A stretch of DNA of 64,000 bases from an uncultured Phascolarctobacterium sp. (GCF_934190775.1 NZ_CAKPTG010000003.1:124001-188000); one strand, 5' to 3'; counted from the stretch's first letter, positions 17,600 to 26,102 are shown. Numbers and translations are program-made. Notes: generated by a model from the sequence alone, not told the origin.

Positions 17600-17650
17600 C
17601 TTGCTATCTATCTAATTACTAGTTATAATTATAATTAGAAAGATAAGCAG
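17600..17650. promoter_or_regulatory. Imperfect palindrome before the AlbA_2 gene
   Basis: CTTGCTATCTATCTAATTA (17600-17618) and TAATTAGAAAGATAAGCAG (17632-17650) form a long imperfect inverted repeat just before the RBS aaaggag. Its position suggests an operator, perhaps for autoregulation by the wHTH of the downstream protein, or a leader hairpin. Confidence 0.5.
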
Positions 17651-17665
17651 AAAGGAGCTGGTATA

Positions 17666-18997
17666 ATGCTAGAGAATAAAACTGTAGAATTCAAACGTCA
17701 GTATGTAGATGATATAAAATATGCTGTACTTGCTTTTGCTAATACGGATGGTGGCAAAATTTATATTGGCATTAATGATGACGGCAGCGTGCAAGGAGTG
17801 GAAAATCCTGATGCTGTTATGTTGCAGGCGATGAACATGATTCGGGATGCTATACATCCGGATGTTACTGTTGCTGTGGCTTGTGATGTAGAAAGCATGC
17901 AAGAAAAGAATGTTATTGTTCTAACTGTTCAAAGAGGAACTGCTCGACCTTATTACTTAGCAAGCAAGGGAATTCGTCCTGCTGGTGTTTATGTACGTCA
18001 GGGTGCTTCTTCTGTACCTGCTTCAGAAACGGCTATTTTACAAATGATTAAGGAAACCAGTGGAGATAGTTACGAAGAATCTCGTTCCCTTAACCAGCAG
18101 CTCACTTTCGAGTCTGCTGATGCTTATTTTGCCAATACCAAGATTTCCTTTGGTGAAGCACAGAAGCGGTCTTTGCATTTAATCAATGCGGATGGAACTT
18201 ATTCCAATCTGGCGATGCTGCTTTCTGATCAATGCATTGCAAGTATTAAGCTTGCTGTATTTGAAGGCAGTCACAAGACAATATTTCACGATCGCAGAGA
18301 ATTACATGGCTCGCTTTTACAGCAATTAGAGGATGCCTATGCTTATATTAATCAGTTCAATTATACTCGTGCAGAGTTCCCTGGCTTACAGCGAGTAGAG
18401 AAACGTAATTATCCTCCAGAGGCTGTGCGTGAAGCTTTGCTTAACTCAGTGATTCATCGCGATTATGGTATTGGCGGGCCGACGTTGATTAGCTTATTTG
18501 ACGACCGTATCGAATTTGTAAATATTGGCGGCTTGGTAAAAGGGATGTCATTGGCAGATATTCAACTGGGAGTATCTGTTCTAAGAAATAAGAATCTGGC
18601 GAATGTTTTTTATAGGCTGCATTTGGTTGAAGCATACGGCACAGGTTTGCTCAAGATTCATGAATGCTATGCTGATGAAGCGGTCAAGCCTAAGATTGAA
18701 GTAACAAACAATGCCTTTAAGATTACATTGCCTAACGTTAATTTTGCTCCTTCAAAATCAATGCTGCCTTCTATGCAGCTTGCCGATGAAAGGGAGGCTG
18801 ATAAAAAGCAGCAGGAACGAGTGAATGTTGTTTTGGATTTGGCACAGAAGCATTCGCAGATTACAAGGAACATGATAGAAAATGCTTTACAGGTATCAAC
18901 ATCTACTGCACTGCTATTAATCAAAAAGATGGTGGCTTTAGGTTTGCTGGCTAAAGATGGTAGCGGACGTAATTTAAGCTATCATTTGGTACAATGA
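17666..18997 (+). CDS. AlbA_2/Schlafen-like ATP-binding regulator
   Basis: A 443-aa protein: AlbA_2 domain at 1-110 (ENKTVEFKR, FANTDGGKIYIGINDDG), a C-terminal RecG-like HATPase_c_4 module at about 240-370 (YPPEAVREALLNSVIHRDY, VEAYGTGLLKI), and a winged helix at the end (about 385-443). The family is often annotated 'ATP-dependent DNA helicase RecG-related' but has no helicase motors; roles are regulatory or defence-related. It starts at ATG 17666 behind aaaggagctgg. It is monocistronic, with a terminator after it. Confidence 0.87.
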   Translation: MLENKTVEFKRQYVDDIKYAVLAFANTDGGKIYIGINDDGSVQGVENPDAVMLQAMNMIRDAIHPDVTVAVACDVESMQEKNVIVLTVQRGTARPYYLASKGIRPAGVYVRQGASSVPASETAILQMIKETSGDSYEESRSLNQQLTFESADAYFANTKISFGEAQKRSLHLINADGTYSNLAMLLSDQCIASIKLAVFEGSHKTIFHDRRELHGSLLQQLEDAYAYINQFNYTRAEFPGLQRVEKRNYPPEAVREALLNSVIHRDYGIGGPTLISLFDDRIEFVNIGGLVKGMSLADIQLGVSVLRNKNLANVFYRLHLVEAYGTGLLKIHECYADEAVKPKIEVTNNAFKITLPNVNFAPSKSMLPSMQLADEREADKKQQERVNVVLDLAQKHSQITRNMIENALQVSTSTALLLIKKMVALGLLAKDGSGRNLSYHLVQ

Positions 18998-19005
18998 TAA
19001 ACTAA

Positions 19006-19053
19006 AACCCGTCCTCGCGCTGCTTTTACTGCACCGGGGCGGGCTTTCTTTTA
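19006..19053 (+). terminator. Intrinsic terminator
   Basis: The arms acccgtcctcgcgc and gcaccggggcgggct pair imperfectly and are followed by TTTCTTTT, 9 bases after the AlbA_2 gene stop. Confidence 0.7.
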
Positions 19054-19118
19054 ATATAGGTGTTAGGATTTATTTGAGCGTGGTATAATTAAAGCAATAA
19101 AAAATAAGGAGAATGCTA

Positions 19119-19922
19119 ATGAAACTGGTAGTTCTTGCAGACAATAATACATACATTGATCAGTATTATTTTGCTGAACCTGCTTTAAGCATATACATAG
19201 AAAATGGCGATAAAAGATATCTTTTTGATACCGGCTATAGCGATGTGTACTTGAAGAATGCGGAAAGGCTGGGGATAGAGCTTGAATCTCTTGATGCTGT
19301 GATTATTTCACATGGGCATAATGATCATACCGGCGGCCTTGCTTTTTACCCCAAGAGGCAGAACAAGCCCTTGCTTATAGCTCATCCAGAAATTATGGAG
19401 CCTAAAAAAGCAGAAGGTCTGAGCATTTCTTTTCCCGTATCGGAGGCTTATCTTCAGGACAGGTTTGCGTTTAAGCTGACAAGAGAGCCTCTATGGCTTG
19501 ATGAGCAGCTTGTGTTTTTGGGAGAGATTCCCAGAGTGAATGACTTTGAAAATAAAAAGCCTGTGGGAGAGCATTGCCTGGCGGATGGCTGGCACGATGA
19601 TTATGTGCTGGATGATTCGGCGCTGGTTTATAAGCAGAAGGACGGAATATATATAATAACAGGCTGCTCCCATGCAGGTATTTGCAATATTGCTGAGTAT
19701 GCTAAGCAGGTAACTGGTTGCAGTGTGATTAAGTGTATTATTGGTGGCTTGCATCTTTTCAGCGGCCACTCACAGCAGACATTGGCAACAGTAGATTATC
19801 TGAAGCAAAATGTTGAAGGGACTATCTATCCCTGCCATTGTACTAATTTGGCGGCAAAATTTGCTTTGCATAAGGAACTGACGGTGCAAGAAGTTGGTGT
19901 TGGCCTGACATTGGAGTGGTAA
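19119..19922 (+). CDS. MBL-fold metallohydrolase
   Basis: A 267-aa metallo-beta-lactamase-fold protein with FDTGYSDVY, the metal motif SHGHNDHTGGL, TGCSHAGICN and GGLHLFSG. It belongs to the group often called 7,8-dihydropterin-6-methyl-aminobenzene-phosphate-synthase-like, whose true substrates are mostly unknown. ATG 19119 is chosen because aaggag is 7 bases before it. TATAAT at 19084-19089 may be its -10 box. Confidence 0.85.
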   Translation: MKLVVLADNNTYIDQYYFAEPALSIYIENGDKRYLFDTGYSDVYLKNAERLGIELESLDAVIISHGHNDHTGGLAFYPKRQNKPLLIAHPEIMEPKKAEGLSISFPVSEAYLQDRFAFKLTREPLWLDEQLVFLGEIPRVNDFENKKPVGEHCLADGWHDDYVLDDSALVYKQKDGIYIITGCSHAGICNIAEYAKQVTGCSVIKCIIGGLHLFSGHSQQTLATVDYLKQNVEGTIYPCHCTNLAAKFALHKELTVQEVGVGLTLEW

Positions 19923-19994
19923 GCAAAAATAGATAACATATTGGCAGGAACATGCGCAATGACGATTTGAAAAATATGTCGGGAAGGTGCAATT

Positions 19995-20243
19995 ATGAAA
20001 GTAAAAAGTATAATAGCTAAGGTTTTGCTGATAATGTCGTTGTTTGCGGTTATGCCGCTTGTTTTTTCTCAAGATAACTATGCATATGCTTCGAGAGAAG
20101 AGCTTTTGGATCTTGAAGAAGAAAAGTCCGATATAGAGGATGAAATAGCAGAAAGACAGGCCAATGGTAAAGACTATGACGATTTGGAAGAGCGTCGCAA
20201 TGATGTGCAGGATGAAATACAAAACATCAAGGATGAGGGCTGA
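19995..20243 (+). CDS. Small secreted coiled-coil protein
   Basis: An 82-aa protein with a clear signal peptide (positively charged start, hydrophobic core, likely cut after the AYA near residue 32) and a short acidic coiled coil (EELLDLEEEKSDIEDEI). It should be periplasmic. RBS gggaaggtg precedes the ATG. No family recognised. Confidence 0.7.
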   Translation: MKVKSIIAKVLLIMSLFAVMPLVFSQDNYAYASREELLDLEEEKSDIEDEIAERQANGKDYDDLEERRNDVQDEIQNIKDEG

Positions 20244-20417
20244 GGCTTTCGGCAAAATTCGCACATAACCTTTAAGCTCGCAAGTGCGTAAGTTTTTGTC
20301 TGCAGTAACTCCAAAGCGTAGCTGTTACACATGCATAAAGCATGCTGATAGCTGCGCTTTTCTTGCTGCCTGTGAAAAAGCTGCATATACTTTTTCATTT
20401 AGGGCGCATTCACTTAT

Positions 20418-20450
20418 TTGACATAGACAAAATCTGTCACTATTATGTGA
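20418..20450 (+). promoter_or_regulatory. Promoter with internal palindromes for the WYL genes
   Basis: TTGACA (20418-20423) and TATTAT (20441-20446) are 17 bases apart. TGACA / TGTCA (20419-20423, 20435-20439) and TCAC / GTGA (20437-20450) are inverted repeats inside it, plausible operators for a WYL-type autoregulator. Another -10-like TATACT follows at 20451. Confidence 0.55.
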
Positions 20451-20556
20451 TATACTAAGGATAAATCAGTGCTTAAGTGAAAAAGTGGCGCTGAGTTATC
20501 AGCACATTTTTTGGAATATCGTTTATCGGATTTGCTGCGGAAGGAGTGAGCTGCTT

Positions 20557-21810
20557 GTGGCTTTTAATGAGTTAATAAAAAACTTTGATAATATACGTCT
20601 GCTGATGCGTGATTTTTATGTCTTTGGCTTTAAGAGCAGAGCTGATTTTGCGGATAAAAGCGCCCGCAGCTATGATAATGAGCGCAGGCGCATTGAAAGC
20701 TGGCTGGGTGAGTATATGTATTTTCGTCAGAATGCCGGTGGCAAGAACTGCTTTATTTCCGTAGACAGCAGAAAAATCCGGCAGAATCCTTTTTACAAGG
20801 CGTTGAAGGCGAAGAGCTTTACGGCTAATGATATCATGCTGCATTTCTTCCTGCTGGATATTTTGCAGCCTGGTGAAAAATTTACTTTGCGTCAGCTGAT
20901 GGATAAACTTGATACAGCGTATTTATCCTGTTTTGATGAACCGGCGGCGCTGGACATTTCCACTGTGCGTAAGAAATTGGCAGAATATGCAGAGCTTGGT
21001 TTAATAGAAAATGAAAAATGCGGGCGAGAGTTATATTATGAGCGCAGCAGGGATGAAGTTGATTTGGCGGCCTGGCGCGAGGCCGTGAGCTTTTTTGCCG
21101 AAACGAATCAGATTGGTGTTGTTGGCAGCTTTATAGAGGATAAGCTTGCTGCTGGCAGCAGCGTATTTTCCTATAAGCATCATTATCTGCTGCATGCCTT
21201 GGAGAGTGATGTGCTGCTTGATTTGCTGGCGGCGATGGAGCGCAGGCAGTGCGTGCGTATTGAAAGCTGTTCTTCCAGAGGCAAGAAAATTTCTTTCCGC
21301 GTGCTGCCGCTGAAGATTTATGTAAGCACGCAAAGCGGCCGGCGTTATGTGATGTGCTGGTTCTTTAAGGCGCATAGGATTATTTTCTGTCGTCTGGATA
21401 ATCTTGAGCGTGTTCTGGAAGCGAAGACTGTGCGTAATTACGATAAGTTTTATGCTATGGCAGAGCAGATGGAGCAGCATTTGTGGGGCGTATCTATGAA
21501 CAGAGGGCCTGCCAATGCTGATGCTTTGGAGCATGTGGAGCTTGTAGTGCGCATCAGCAGTGATGAGCCGTATATTTTACAATGCCTGGAGCGGGAAAAG
21601 CGCTGTGGACGAGTGGAAAAAACAGATGCTGAGCATTATCGTTTTATTGCCGATGTGCATGATGCAGGCGAAATGCTGCCCTGGATGCGTACCTTTATCG
21701 GGCGCATTGAAAGCTTTTCTTGCAGCAATAAGGCTGTGGAAGAAAAGTTTTGGCAGGATTTGGCTGAGGTGTACGCTATGTATGGTGTGAAGAAAGCAGG
21801 TGAAGCGTAG
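20557..21810 (+). CDS. WYL-domain transcriptional regulator 1
   Basis: A 417-aa protein with an N-terminal helical/HTH region (RLLMRDFYVFGFKSRADF, SARSYDNERRRIESWL), a middle WYL-like domain (about 195-310; KKISFRVLPLKIYVSTQSGRRYVMCW) and a C-terminal WCX extension. WYL proteins bind nucleic-acid or nucleotide ligands and regulate defence or DNA/RNA-damage genes. GTG 20557, 11 bases after aaggag, is preferred to the ORF's first ATG at 20485. Its stop is followed directly by the second WYL gene's ATG (TAGATG), suggesting a heteromeric pair. Confidence 0.85.
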   Translation: MAFNELIKNFDNIRLLMRDFYVFGFKSRADFADKSARSYDNERRRIESWLGEYMYFRQNAGGKNCFISVDSRKIRQNPFYKALKAKSFTANDIMLHFFLLDILQPGEKFTLRQLMDKLDTAYLSCFDEPAALDISTVRKKLAEYAELGLIENEKCGRELYYERSRDEVDLAAWREAVSFFAETNQIGVVGSFIEDKLAAGSSVFSYKHHYLLHALESDVLLDLLAAMERRQCVRIESCSSRGKKISFRVLPLKIYVSTQSGRRYVMCWFFKAHRIIFCRLDNLERVLEAKTVRNYDKFYAMAEQMEQHLWGVSMNRGPANADALEHVELVVRISSDEPYILQCLEREKRCGRVEKTDAEHYRFIADVHDAGEMLPWMRTFIGRIESFSCSNKAVEEKFWQDLAEVYAMYGVKKAGEA

Positions 21811-22755
21811 ATGAGCACAGTGTTCAGTGAGGTTTACGGAACCTATTATAAAGTTGTGGCGAAGGTGCTGACGCAGGCGCTTGAAGGAAAGCTGTCTGCA
21901 GCAAGCATGCAGCAGCTTGTCCGTGAGGGCGCCTATGGCGACAGCATGCTGCAGCTTTTGCCTGCGCTTGCTGACGGTACATGGAAGCTGCTGACGCCGG
22001 AGCTTGGGACGCCGCTGAAAAATAAGCCGACGATGCCCCTGACTGCTCTGCAGAAACGATGGCTGAAAACCTTGCTGCTTGATGAAAAAATCAGCTTATT
22101 CTTTTCTGATGAGGAGATTGCGAGGCAGCAGGCTGCTTTGCAGTCTGTGGAGCCTTTGTACAGGCCTGAGCAGTTTGTCTTTTTCGACCGCTTTGTAGAT
22201 GGCGATGCTTATACCAATCCCAAATACAGAGCAAGCTTCCGGGAAATTCTTCATGCCGTGCGGGAAAAGCGCTATCTGAATGCTTCCTACAGGAGCAATA
22301 AGGGGACGATTATCGTCTGGACGGATTTGGTGCCTGTATCCTTGGAATATTCGGCCAAGGATGATAAGTTCCGCGTGCAGGCGGTTGCGGAGCGTAAGCT
22401 GGTGACGCTGAATTTAGGCAGAATAATTTCCGTAGAAGCGGGAGAGGCGGTAGAGCATGTAAAAACCTTGAAGAAGGGAGAGCTTGCCGAGCAGACGCTG
22501 GTTTTGAAAATTGAGGATGAACGCAGTACGATGGTACGCGCGCTGATGCATTTTTCTGACCTGGCGAAGGAAACGGAAAAGCTGGACGAGTCGCACTACC
22601 TGCTTAAAGTGCAATATGACAAGGGCGATGAAACCGAAATGATCTTCCGTGTACTGAGCTTCGGTCCTACGGTTAAAGTGCGTGAGCCTGAGTGCTTTAA
22701 GGAGCTTATCAGGAAAAAGCTTAGAGAGCAGATGCAATGCAGCGCACAATTTTAA
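21811..22755 (+). CDS. WYL-domain transcriptional regulator 2
   Basis: A 314-aa protein with a helical N-terminus, a WYL-type domain (about 140-215; KRYLNASYRSNKGTIIVWTDLVPVSLEYSAKDDKF is its core) and a WCX-like end (ETEMIFRVLSFGPTVKV). Its start touches the stop of WYL 1. It directly precedes the RNA-repair genes, so the pair probably controls them in response to an RNA-damage-derived signal. That link is inference from order. Confidence 0.83.
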   Translation: MSTVFSEVYGTYYKVVAKVLTQALEGKLSAASMQQLVREGAYGDSMLQLLPALADGTWKLLTPELGTPLKNKPTMPLTALQKRWLKTLLLDEKISLFFSDEEIARQQAALQSVEPLYRPEQFVFFDRFVDGDAYTNPKYRASFREILHAVREKRYLNASYRSNKGTIIVWTDLVPVSLEYSAKDDKFRVQAVAERKLVTLNLGRIISVEAGEAVEHVKTLKKGELAEQTLVLKIEDERSTMVRALMHFSDLAKETEKLDESHYLLKVQYDKGDETEMIFRVLSFGPTVKVREPECFKELIRKKLREQMQCSAQF

Positions 22756-22771
22756 GTGCGCATGTTTTTTT
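22742..22771 (+). terminator. Terminator overlapping the WYL 2 stop
   Basis: GCGCAC (22742-22747) pairs with GTGCGC (22756-22761), followed by atg and seven T. The left arm is inside the last codons of WYL 2. Confidence 0.75.
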
Positions 22772-22780
22772 CCATGATTA

Positions 22781-22825
22781 TAGCTTGCTGCTGTGTTAAG
22801 ATTAACATAGCAACAAGCTATTTTT
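22781..22825 (+). terminator. Second terminator before the RNA-repair genes
   Basis: TAGCTTG...TGTTAA pairs with TTAACA...CAAGCTA, followed by TTTTT. It lies 10 bases after the previous terminator and 34 bases before the next gene. Confidence 0.8.
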
Positions 22826-22858
22826 ATAAAACAGAACAGACAATGGAGGAATAAGCAT

Positions 22859-23050
22859 ATGGAAAGATTTGTAAGCTATGAAAAAATGTCAAAAAAACAG
22901 CAAAAGATAGTCAACGCCTCCAAGCGAGGCAGCTGGGGATATGTGAAGCCGATTACCAAGGTTAAGGCTTCGGCAAAAATTTATAATCGTAAGAAAGCGC
23001 AGAACTCCGGGGACTATGGCTATAGTTTCGGGAGTTCTGCTTTTTTATAA
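22859..23050 (+). CDS. Small basic protein with terminator inside its 3' end
   Basis: A 63-aa Lys-rich protein (RFVSYEKMSKKQQKIVNASKRGSWG) resembling small conserved Firmicutes proteins of unknown role; no function is assigned. RBS atggagga is good. The last 16 codons contain a perfect 10-bp stem (GCAGAACTCC / GGAGTTCTGC) and T6, with the stop two bases beyond. A translating ribosome would therefore cover a terminator that lies before the kptA gene. It might act as a leader ORF as well as a protein. Confidence 0.65.
   Translation: MERFVSYEKMSKKQQKIVNASKRGSWGYVKPITKVKASAKIYNRKKAQNSGDYGYSFGSSAFL
22999..23046 (+). terminator. Terminator inside the small ORF (possible attenuator)
   Basis: Perfect arms 22999-23008 and 23031-23040 with a 22-nt loop, followed directly by six T. 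It precedes kptA by 18 bases. Because the ORF is translated through it, read-through could depend on ribosome position. Confidence 0.85.
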
Positions 23051-23064
23051 GGCGGGGAAATGCT

Positions 23065-23613
23065 ATGAGCAAGAGCTTAAACGAATGGGGAAGATTCTTG
23101 GCGCTGGTGCTGCGGCATAAACCGGAGGTTGTTGGCATTAAGCTGGATGCACATGGTTGGGCGCAGGTGGAAGCGCTGCTGGCTGCCTTTAACCGGATAG
23201 AAGCTTTTAATATGCTTATGCTGGAGCAGATTGTTGCCGAAGATGATAAGCAGCGTTTTGCGTTCAGCGAGGATATGAAAAGAATAAGAGCGAATCAGGG
23301 GCATTCCGTTAATGTTGATGTGGAGCTGCAGGAGACTATGCCGCCGGAGCTTTTATATCACGGAACAGGCGTTAAATATATTGCGAGCATCAACAGACAG
23401 GGACTTATCGCCAAGCAAAGACTGTATGTGCATTTGTCGGAAAATGTCGAAACAGCGCATAATGTCGGCAAAAGACATGGAGAGCCGTTTATTTACACGG
23501 TGCTGGCAGGCGAGATGGCGAGAGCAGGCTACAAGTTTTACCTTTCGGCAAACGGCGTGTGGCTGACAGAATGCGTGCCCAAGAAGTTTTTACGGGAATG
23601 GAAGGAGCTTTAG
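23065..23613 (+). CDS. kptA: RNA 2'-phosphotransferase (KptA/Tpt1)
   Basis: A 182-aa enzyme that transfers an internal or terminal RNA 2'-phosphate to NAD+, giving ADP-ribose cyclic phosphate. The N-terminal winged half has LALVLRHKPEVVGIKLDAHGW; the ART-like half has LYHGTGVKYI, KQRLYVHLSENVETA and KFYLSANGVWL. Length fits the family. It heads a tight run with the Thg1-like and kinase-phosphatase genes (3 and 18 bases apart), all about RNA ends. Confidence 0.95.
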   Translation: MSKSLNEWGRFLALVLRHKPEVVGIKLDAHGWAQVEALLAAFNRIEAFNMLMLEQIVAEDDKQRFAFSEDMKRIRANQGHSVNVDVELQETMPPELLYHGTGVKYIASINRQGLIAKQRLYVHLSENVETAHNVGKRHGEPFIYTVLAGEMARAGYKFYLSANGVWLTECVPKKFLREWKEL

Positions 23614-23616
23614 ATA

Positions 23617-24381
23617 ATGAAATTTGATGATTTTGATAAACGGATGCGAGTGTATGAACAGAGCATTGATCAATATATAGTTCCGGGAATGTATATAGTA
23701 GCAAGACTTGACGGACGCAGTTTTACCAAATTAACGCGGGAGATATGCAAATTTGAGGCACCCTTTGACACGCGCTTTCGTAATTTGATGGTTGATACAA
23801 CAAAGCATATTATGAATTGCGGTTTCAAGGTTTTGTACGGTTATACGGAAAGTGATGAAATATCCTTGCTGTTTAGTCCTGATAACAGCGCTTTTGCTAA
23901 CAAAGTACGCAAAATAAATACTATATTAGCAGGTGAGGCCAGCGGTTATTTTTCCTTGGCACTTGGTAAGGCGGTCTGCTTTGACTGCAGAGTTGTGCCT
24001 TTGCCTAACATTGAACTCGTAAAGGATTATTTTTTGTGGCGGCAGGAGGACGCAAATCGAAATGCGCTGAACTCCTGGTGTTATTGGACGTTACGTAAGG
24101 AAGGCATGTCGAAAAATGAGGCTACGCAGTATTTGCGGGCGAAAAGTGTTGCCTTCAAAAATGAGCTTCTCTTTGCAAGGAATATAAACTACAACGATGT
24201 ACCGCAATGGCAGAAAAGAGGCATCGGTATATACAGCAAGGAGTATATTCGCCAAGGCTACAATCCGATTTCGGGAAAAATAGTATCTGTAAAAAGAAAG
24301 AGCTTTGAGGCAGATTATGAATTGCCCATAGCTGAAAAGTATTCATCATTTATAGGCAGTTTTTTAGCTGCAAAGCATTAG
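23617..24381 (+). CDS. Thg1-like 3'-5' RNA polymerase
   Basis: A 254-aa protein of the tRNA-His guanylyltransferase superfamily. The metal-binding palm is seen in ARLDGRSFTKLT (about 28-39) and YTESDEISLLF (about 77-87); FDTRFRNLM, NALNSWCYWTLR and RGIGIYSKE are also typical. Bacterial homologues add nucleotides in the 3'-5' direction to damaged 5' ends of tRNA. It starts 3 bases after kptA. Confidence 0.93.
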   Translation: MKFDDFDKRMRVYEQSIDQYIVPGMYIVARLDGRSFTKLTREICKFEAPFDTRFRNLMVDTTKHIMNCGFKVLYGYTESDEISLLFSPDNSAFANKVRKINTILAGEASGYFSLALGKAVCFDCRVVPLPNIELVKDYFLWRQEDANRNALNSWCYWTLRKEGMSKNEATQYLRAKSVAFKNELLFARNINYNDVPQWQKRGIGIYSKEYIRQGYNPISGKIVSVKRKSFEADYELPIAEKYSSFIGSFLAAKH

Positions 24382-24399
24382 TTAAGTAAGGTGATTGAA

Positions 24400-25581
24400 A
24401 TGAGAATTTTATTATTGATGCGTGGTGTGCCGGGCTCCGGCAAGAGCACGTTTATAAAGGAGCAGGGCCTGGAGCCCTATACATTGAGCGCAGATGCGTT
24501 GCGCCTGCTATACTCTTCGCCGATGCTGGATAATGCAGGCAGATGGTGCATCAGCCCGCATTTTGACAAGCAGATGTGGCCGTTTTTGCTGCAGACGCTG
24601 GAGGAGCGCATGAAGCGTGGCTGCTTTACGGTCGTGGATGCTACCAACATCCGCGGCAGAGATATGACTGCGTATAAAAAGCTCGCCAATGAGTATAAAT
24701 ATCGCATTTATGTGGTTGATTTTACTGATATTACCATTGAGGAAGCCAAGAAAAGGAACCTGTTGCGTGAGGAATACAAACAGGTTCCGGAAAATGTTAT
24801 TGAAAGAATGTATGCTCAGCTGGCGGATAATAAGGTTCCGTCCGGTATTACCGTAATTAAACCGGAGGAGCTGGCGCAAATCTGGTATAAGCCACGCGAT
24901 TTATCTGCCTATAAAAAGGTAATTCATATCGGCGATATTCATGGCTGCTATCAGCCGCTGAAGGAATATCTTGAGGAAATCAATCCGCAGAATTACTATA
25001 TTTTTCTTGGCGATTATATTGACAGAGGCAGTGAGAATGCCGAGGTTCTGCAATTACTGTTGCAGCTTGCCGCGTTAGATAACGTTACACTGCTGGAGGG
25101 CAACCATGAAGCCAATTTGCGGGATTACGGCTTGGCAGATGGCGTTGCTTCGAAGGAGTTCCACCTGCAGACGGCACCGGAGCTGGCGCAAGCAGGCCTG
25201 AGCAGGAAGGCGGTATATAATTTTTACAGGAAATTATCGCAGTGCTTTTACTATACATATCAGGGAAAAAAGGTTTTGGTAAGCCATGGCGGATTGGCGC
25301 GTATGCCGGAGAATTTATCCTTGGTGGCAACAGCGGAGCTGATTTACGGTACCGGCGTGTATGAGGATGCGTTGGATGTTGACATGTCCTTTGCCAAGCA
25401 CGCCGCTGATAACGAGTATCAGGTTCACGGACACCGCAATTATGAGGGTGTGCCTGCGGAGGTTAACGAGCATTGCTTTAATCTGGACGGAGCGGTGGAA
25501 ATGGGCGGTCAGCTGCGGGCGTTGGAGCTTAGCGAGGATGGCTTTGTGACGAAGATGATTGCTTCGAGCAAGCTGCTATGA
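24400..25581 (+). CDS. Polynucleotide kinase-phosphatase (Pnkp-like), no ligase domain
   Basis: A 393-aa two-domain protein. The N-terminal P-loop kinase (1-165) has MRGVPGSGKST, DATNIRGRDM and NLLREEYKQVP. The C-terminal calcineurin-like phosphatase (175-393) has IGDIHGCY, LGDYIDRGS, EGNHEANL, SHGGLA and VHGHRNY. Classical bacterial Pnkp carries a third, ligase-like domain and a Hen1 partner; both are missing here. It would heal RNA ends (5'-OH kinase, 2',3'-phosphatase). ATG 24400 is chosen behind aaggtg rather than the GTG at 24391. Confidence 0.92.
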   Translation: MRILLLMRGVPGSGKSTFIKEQGLEPYTLSADALRLLYSSPMLDNAGRWCISPHFDKQMWPFLLQTLEERMKRGCFTVVDATNIRGRDMTAYKKLANEYKYRIYVVDFTDITIEEAKKRNLLREEYKQVPENVIERMYAQLADNKVPSGITVIKPEELAQIWYKPRDLSAYKKVIHIGDIHGCYQPLKEYLEEINPQNYYIFLGDYIDRGSENAEVLQLLLQLAALDNVTLLEGNHEANLRDYGLADGVASKEFHLQTAPELAQAGLSRKAVYNFYRKLSQCFYYTYQGKKVLVSHGGLARMPENLSLVATAELIYGTGVYEDALDVDMSFAKHAADNEYQVHGHRNYEGVPAEVNEHCFNLDGAVEMGGQLRALELSEDGFVTKMIASSKLL

Positions 25582-26045
25582 ATATCGAAAGCTGAAACTG
25601 AAGCGAGCCTGGAAAATCAGATTTTTGGCATCACGAAGGCTTGCGTGTTATTGATGCTATGTATCACCCGGAAAATTGTGTGGCAGATTTTTTTACTTTA
25701 ATATAGAGTAATATAAAAAAGACCTAATAATATTAGTTGATAGCTAATTTTATCAGGTCTTTTTGATTGCGCAAATTTTTCTAAAGTAACGTTTAAGCAA
25801 ATATGTTACATAGACAATGGCTTATGTACTATATGCTTCCTAATTTATATTTCTATAGCAGAGTGAATGAGTATCTAATTTATAGTAATTACGCCAAAGT
25901 ACATAGTAAGTAGTCGGTTTTAGCATACACTTTGTACAGTACATATCAAAATAAAATTTGCTTTGATTAATAAGAATAATAGTTGTTAAAAATGAATTAA
26001 TCATAAAGCCTATCAAGACTGCAATTGCAGTAGATAAAAAAATAG
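25582..26045. other. AT-rich intergenic region with terminator
   Basis: About 460 bases without a convincing gene. A terminator lies at 25715-25764 (AAAAAGACCT / AGGTCTTTTT). The rest is strongly AT-rich and leads into the TonB-receptor promoter. The base composition changes sharply here from the RNA-repair genes. Confidence 0.6.
25715..25764 (+). terminator. Terminator after the RNA-repair genes
   Basis: AAAAAGACCT (25716-25725) and AGGTCTTTTT (25755-25764) are perfect arms around an AT-rich 29-nt loop. It works on both strands, 134 bases after the kinase-phosphatase stop. Confidence 0.85.
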
Positions 26046-26102
26046 TTGACTGCCATGTTACTATTTGGTTTATAATACTGTTAACGATGTGATATATCGT
26101 TA
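26046..26102 (+). promoter_or_regulatory. MerR-type promoter and palindrome for the TonB-CobN operon
   Basis: TTGACT (26046-26051) and TATAAT (26071-26076) are separated by 19 bases, the long spacing typical of MerR-activated promoters. A 7-bp inverted repeat TAACGAT / ATCGTTA (26082-26088, 26096-26102) lies just downstream at the start of transcription. The operon ends with a MerR-type gene, which is the obvious candidate regulator. Confidence 0.6.
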
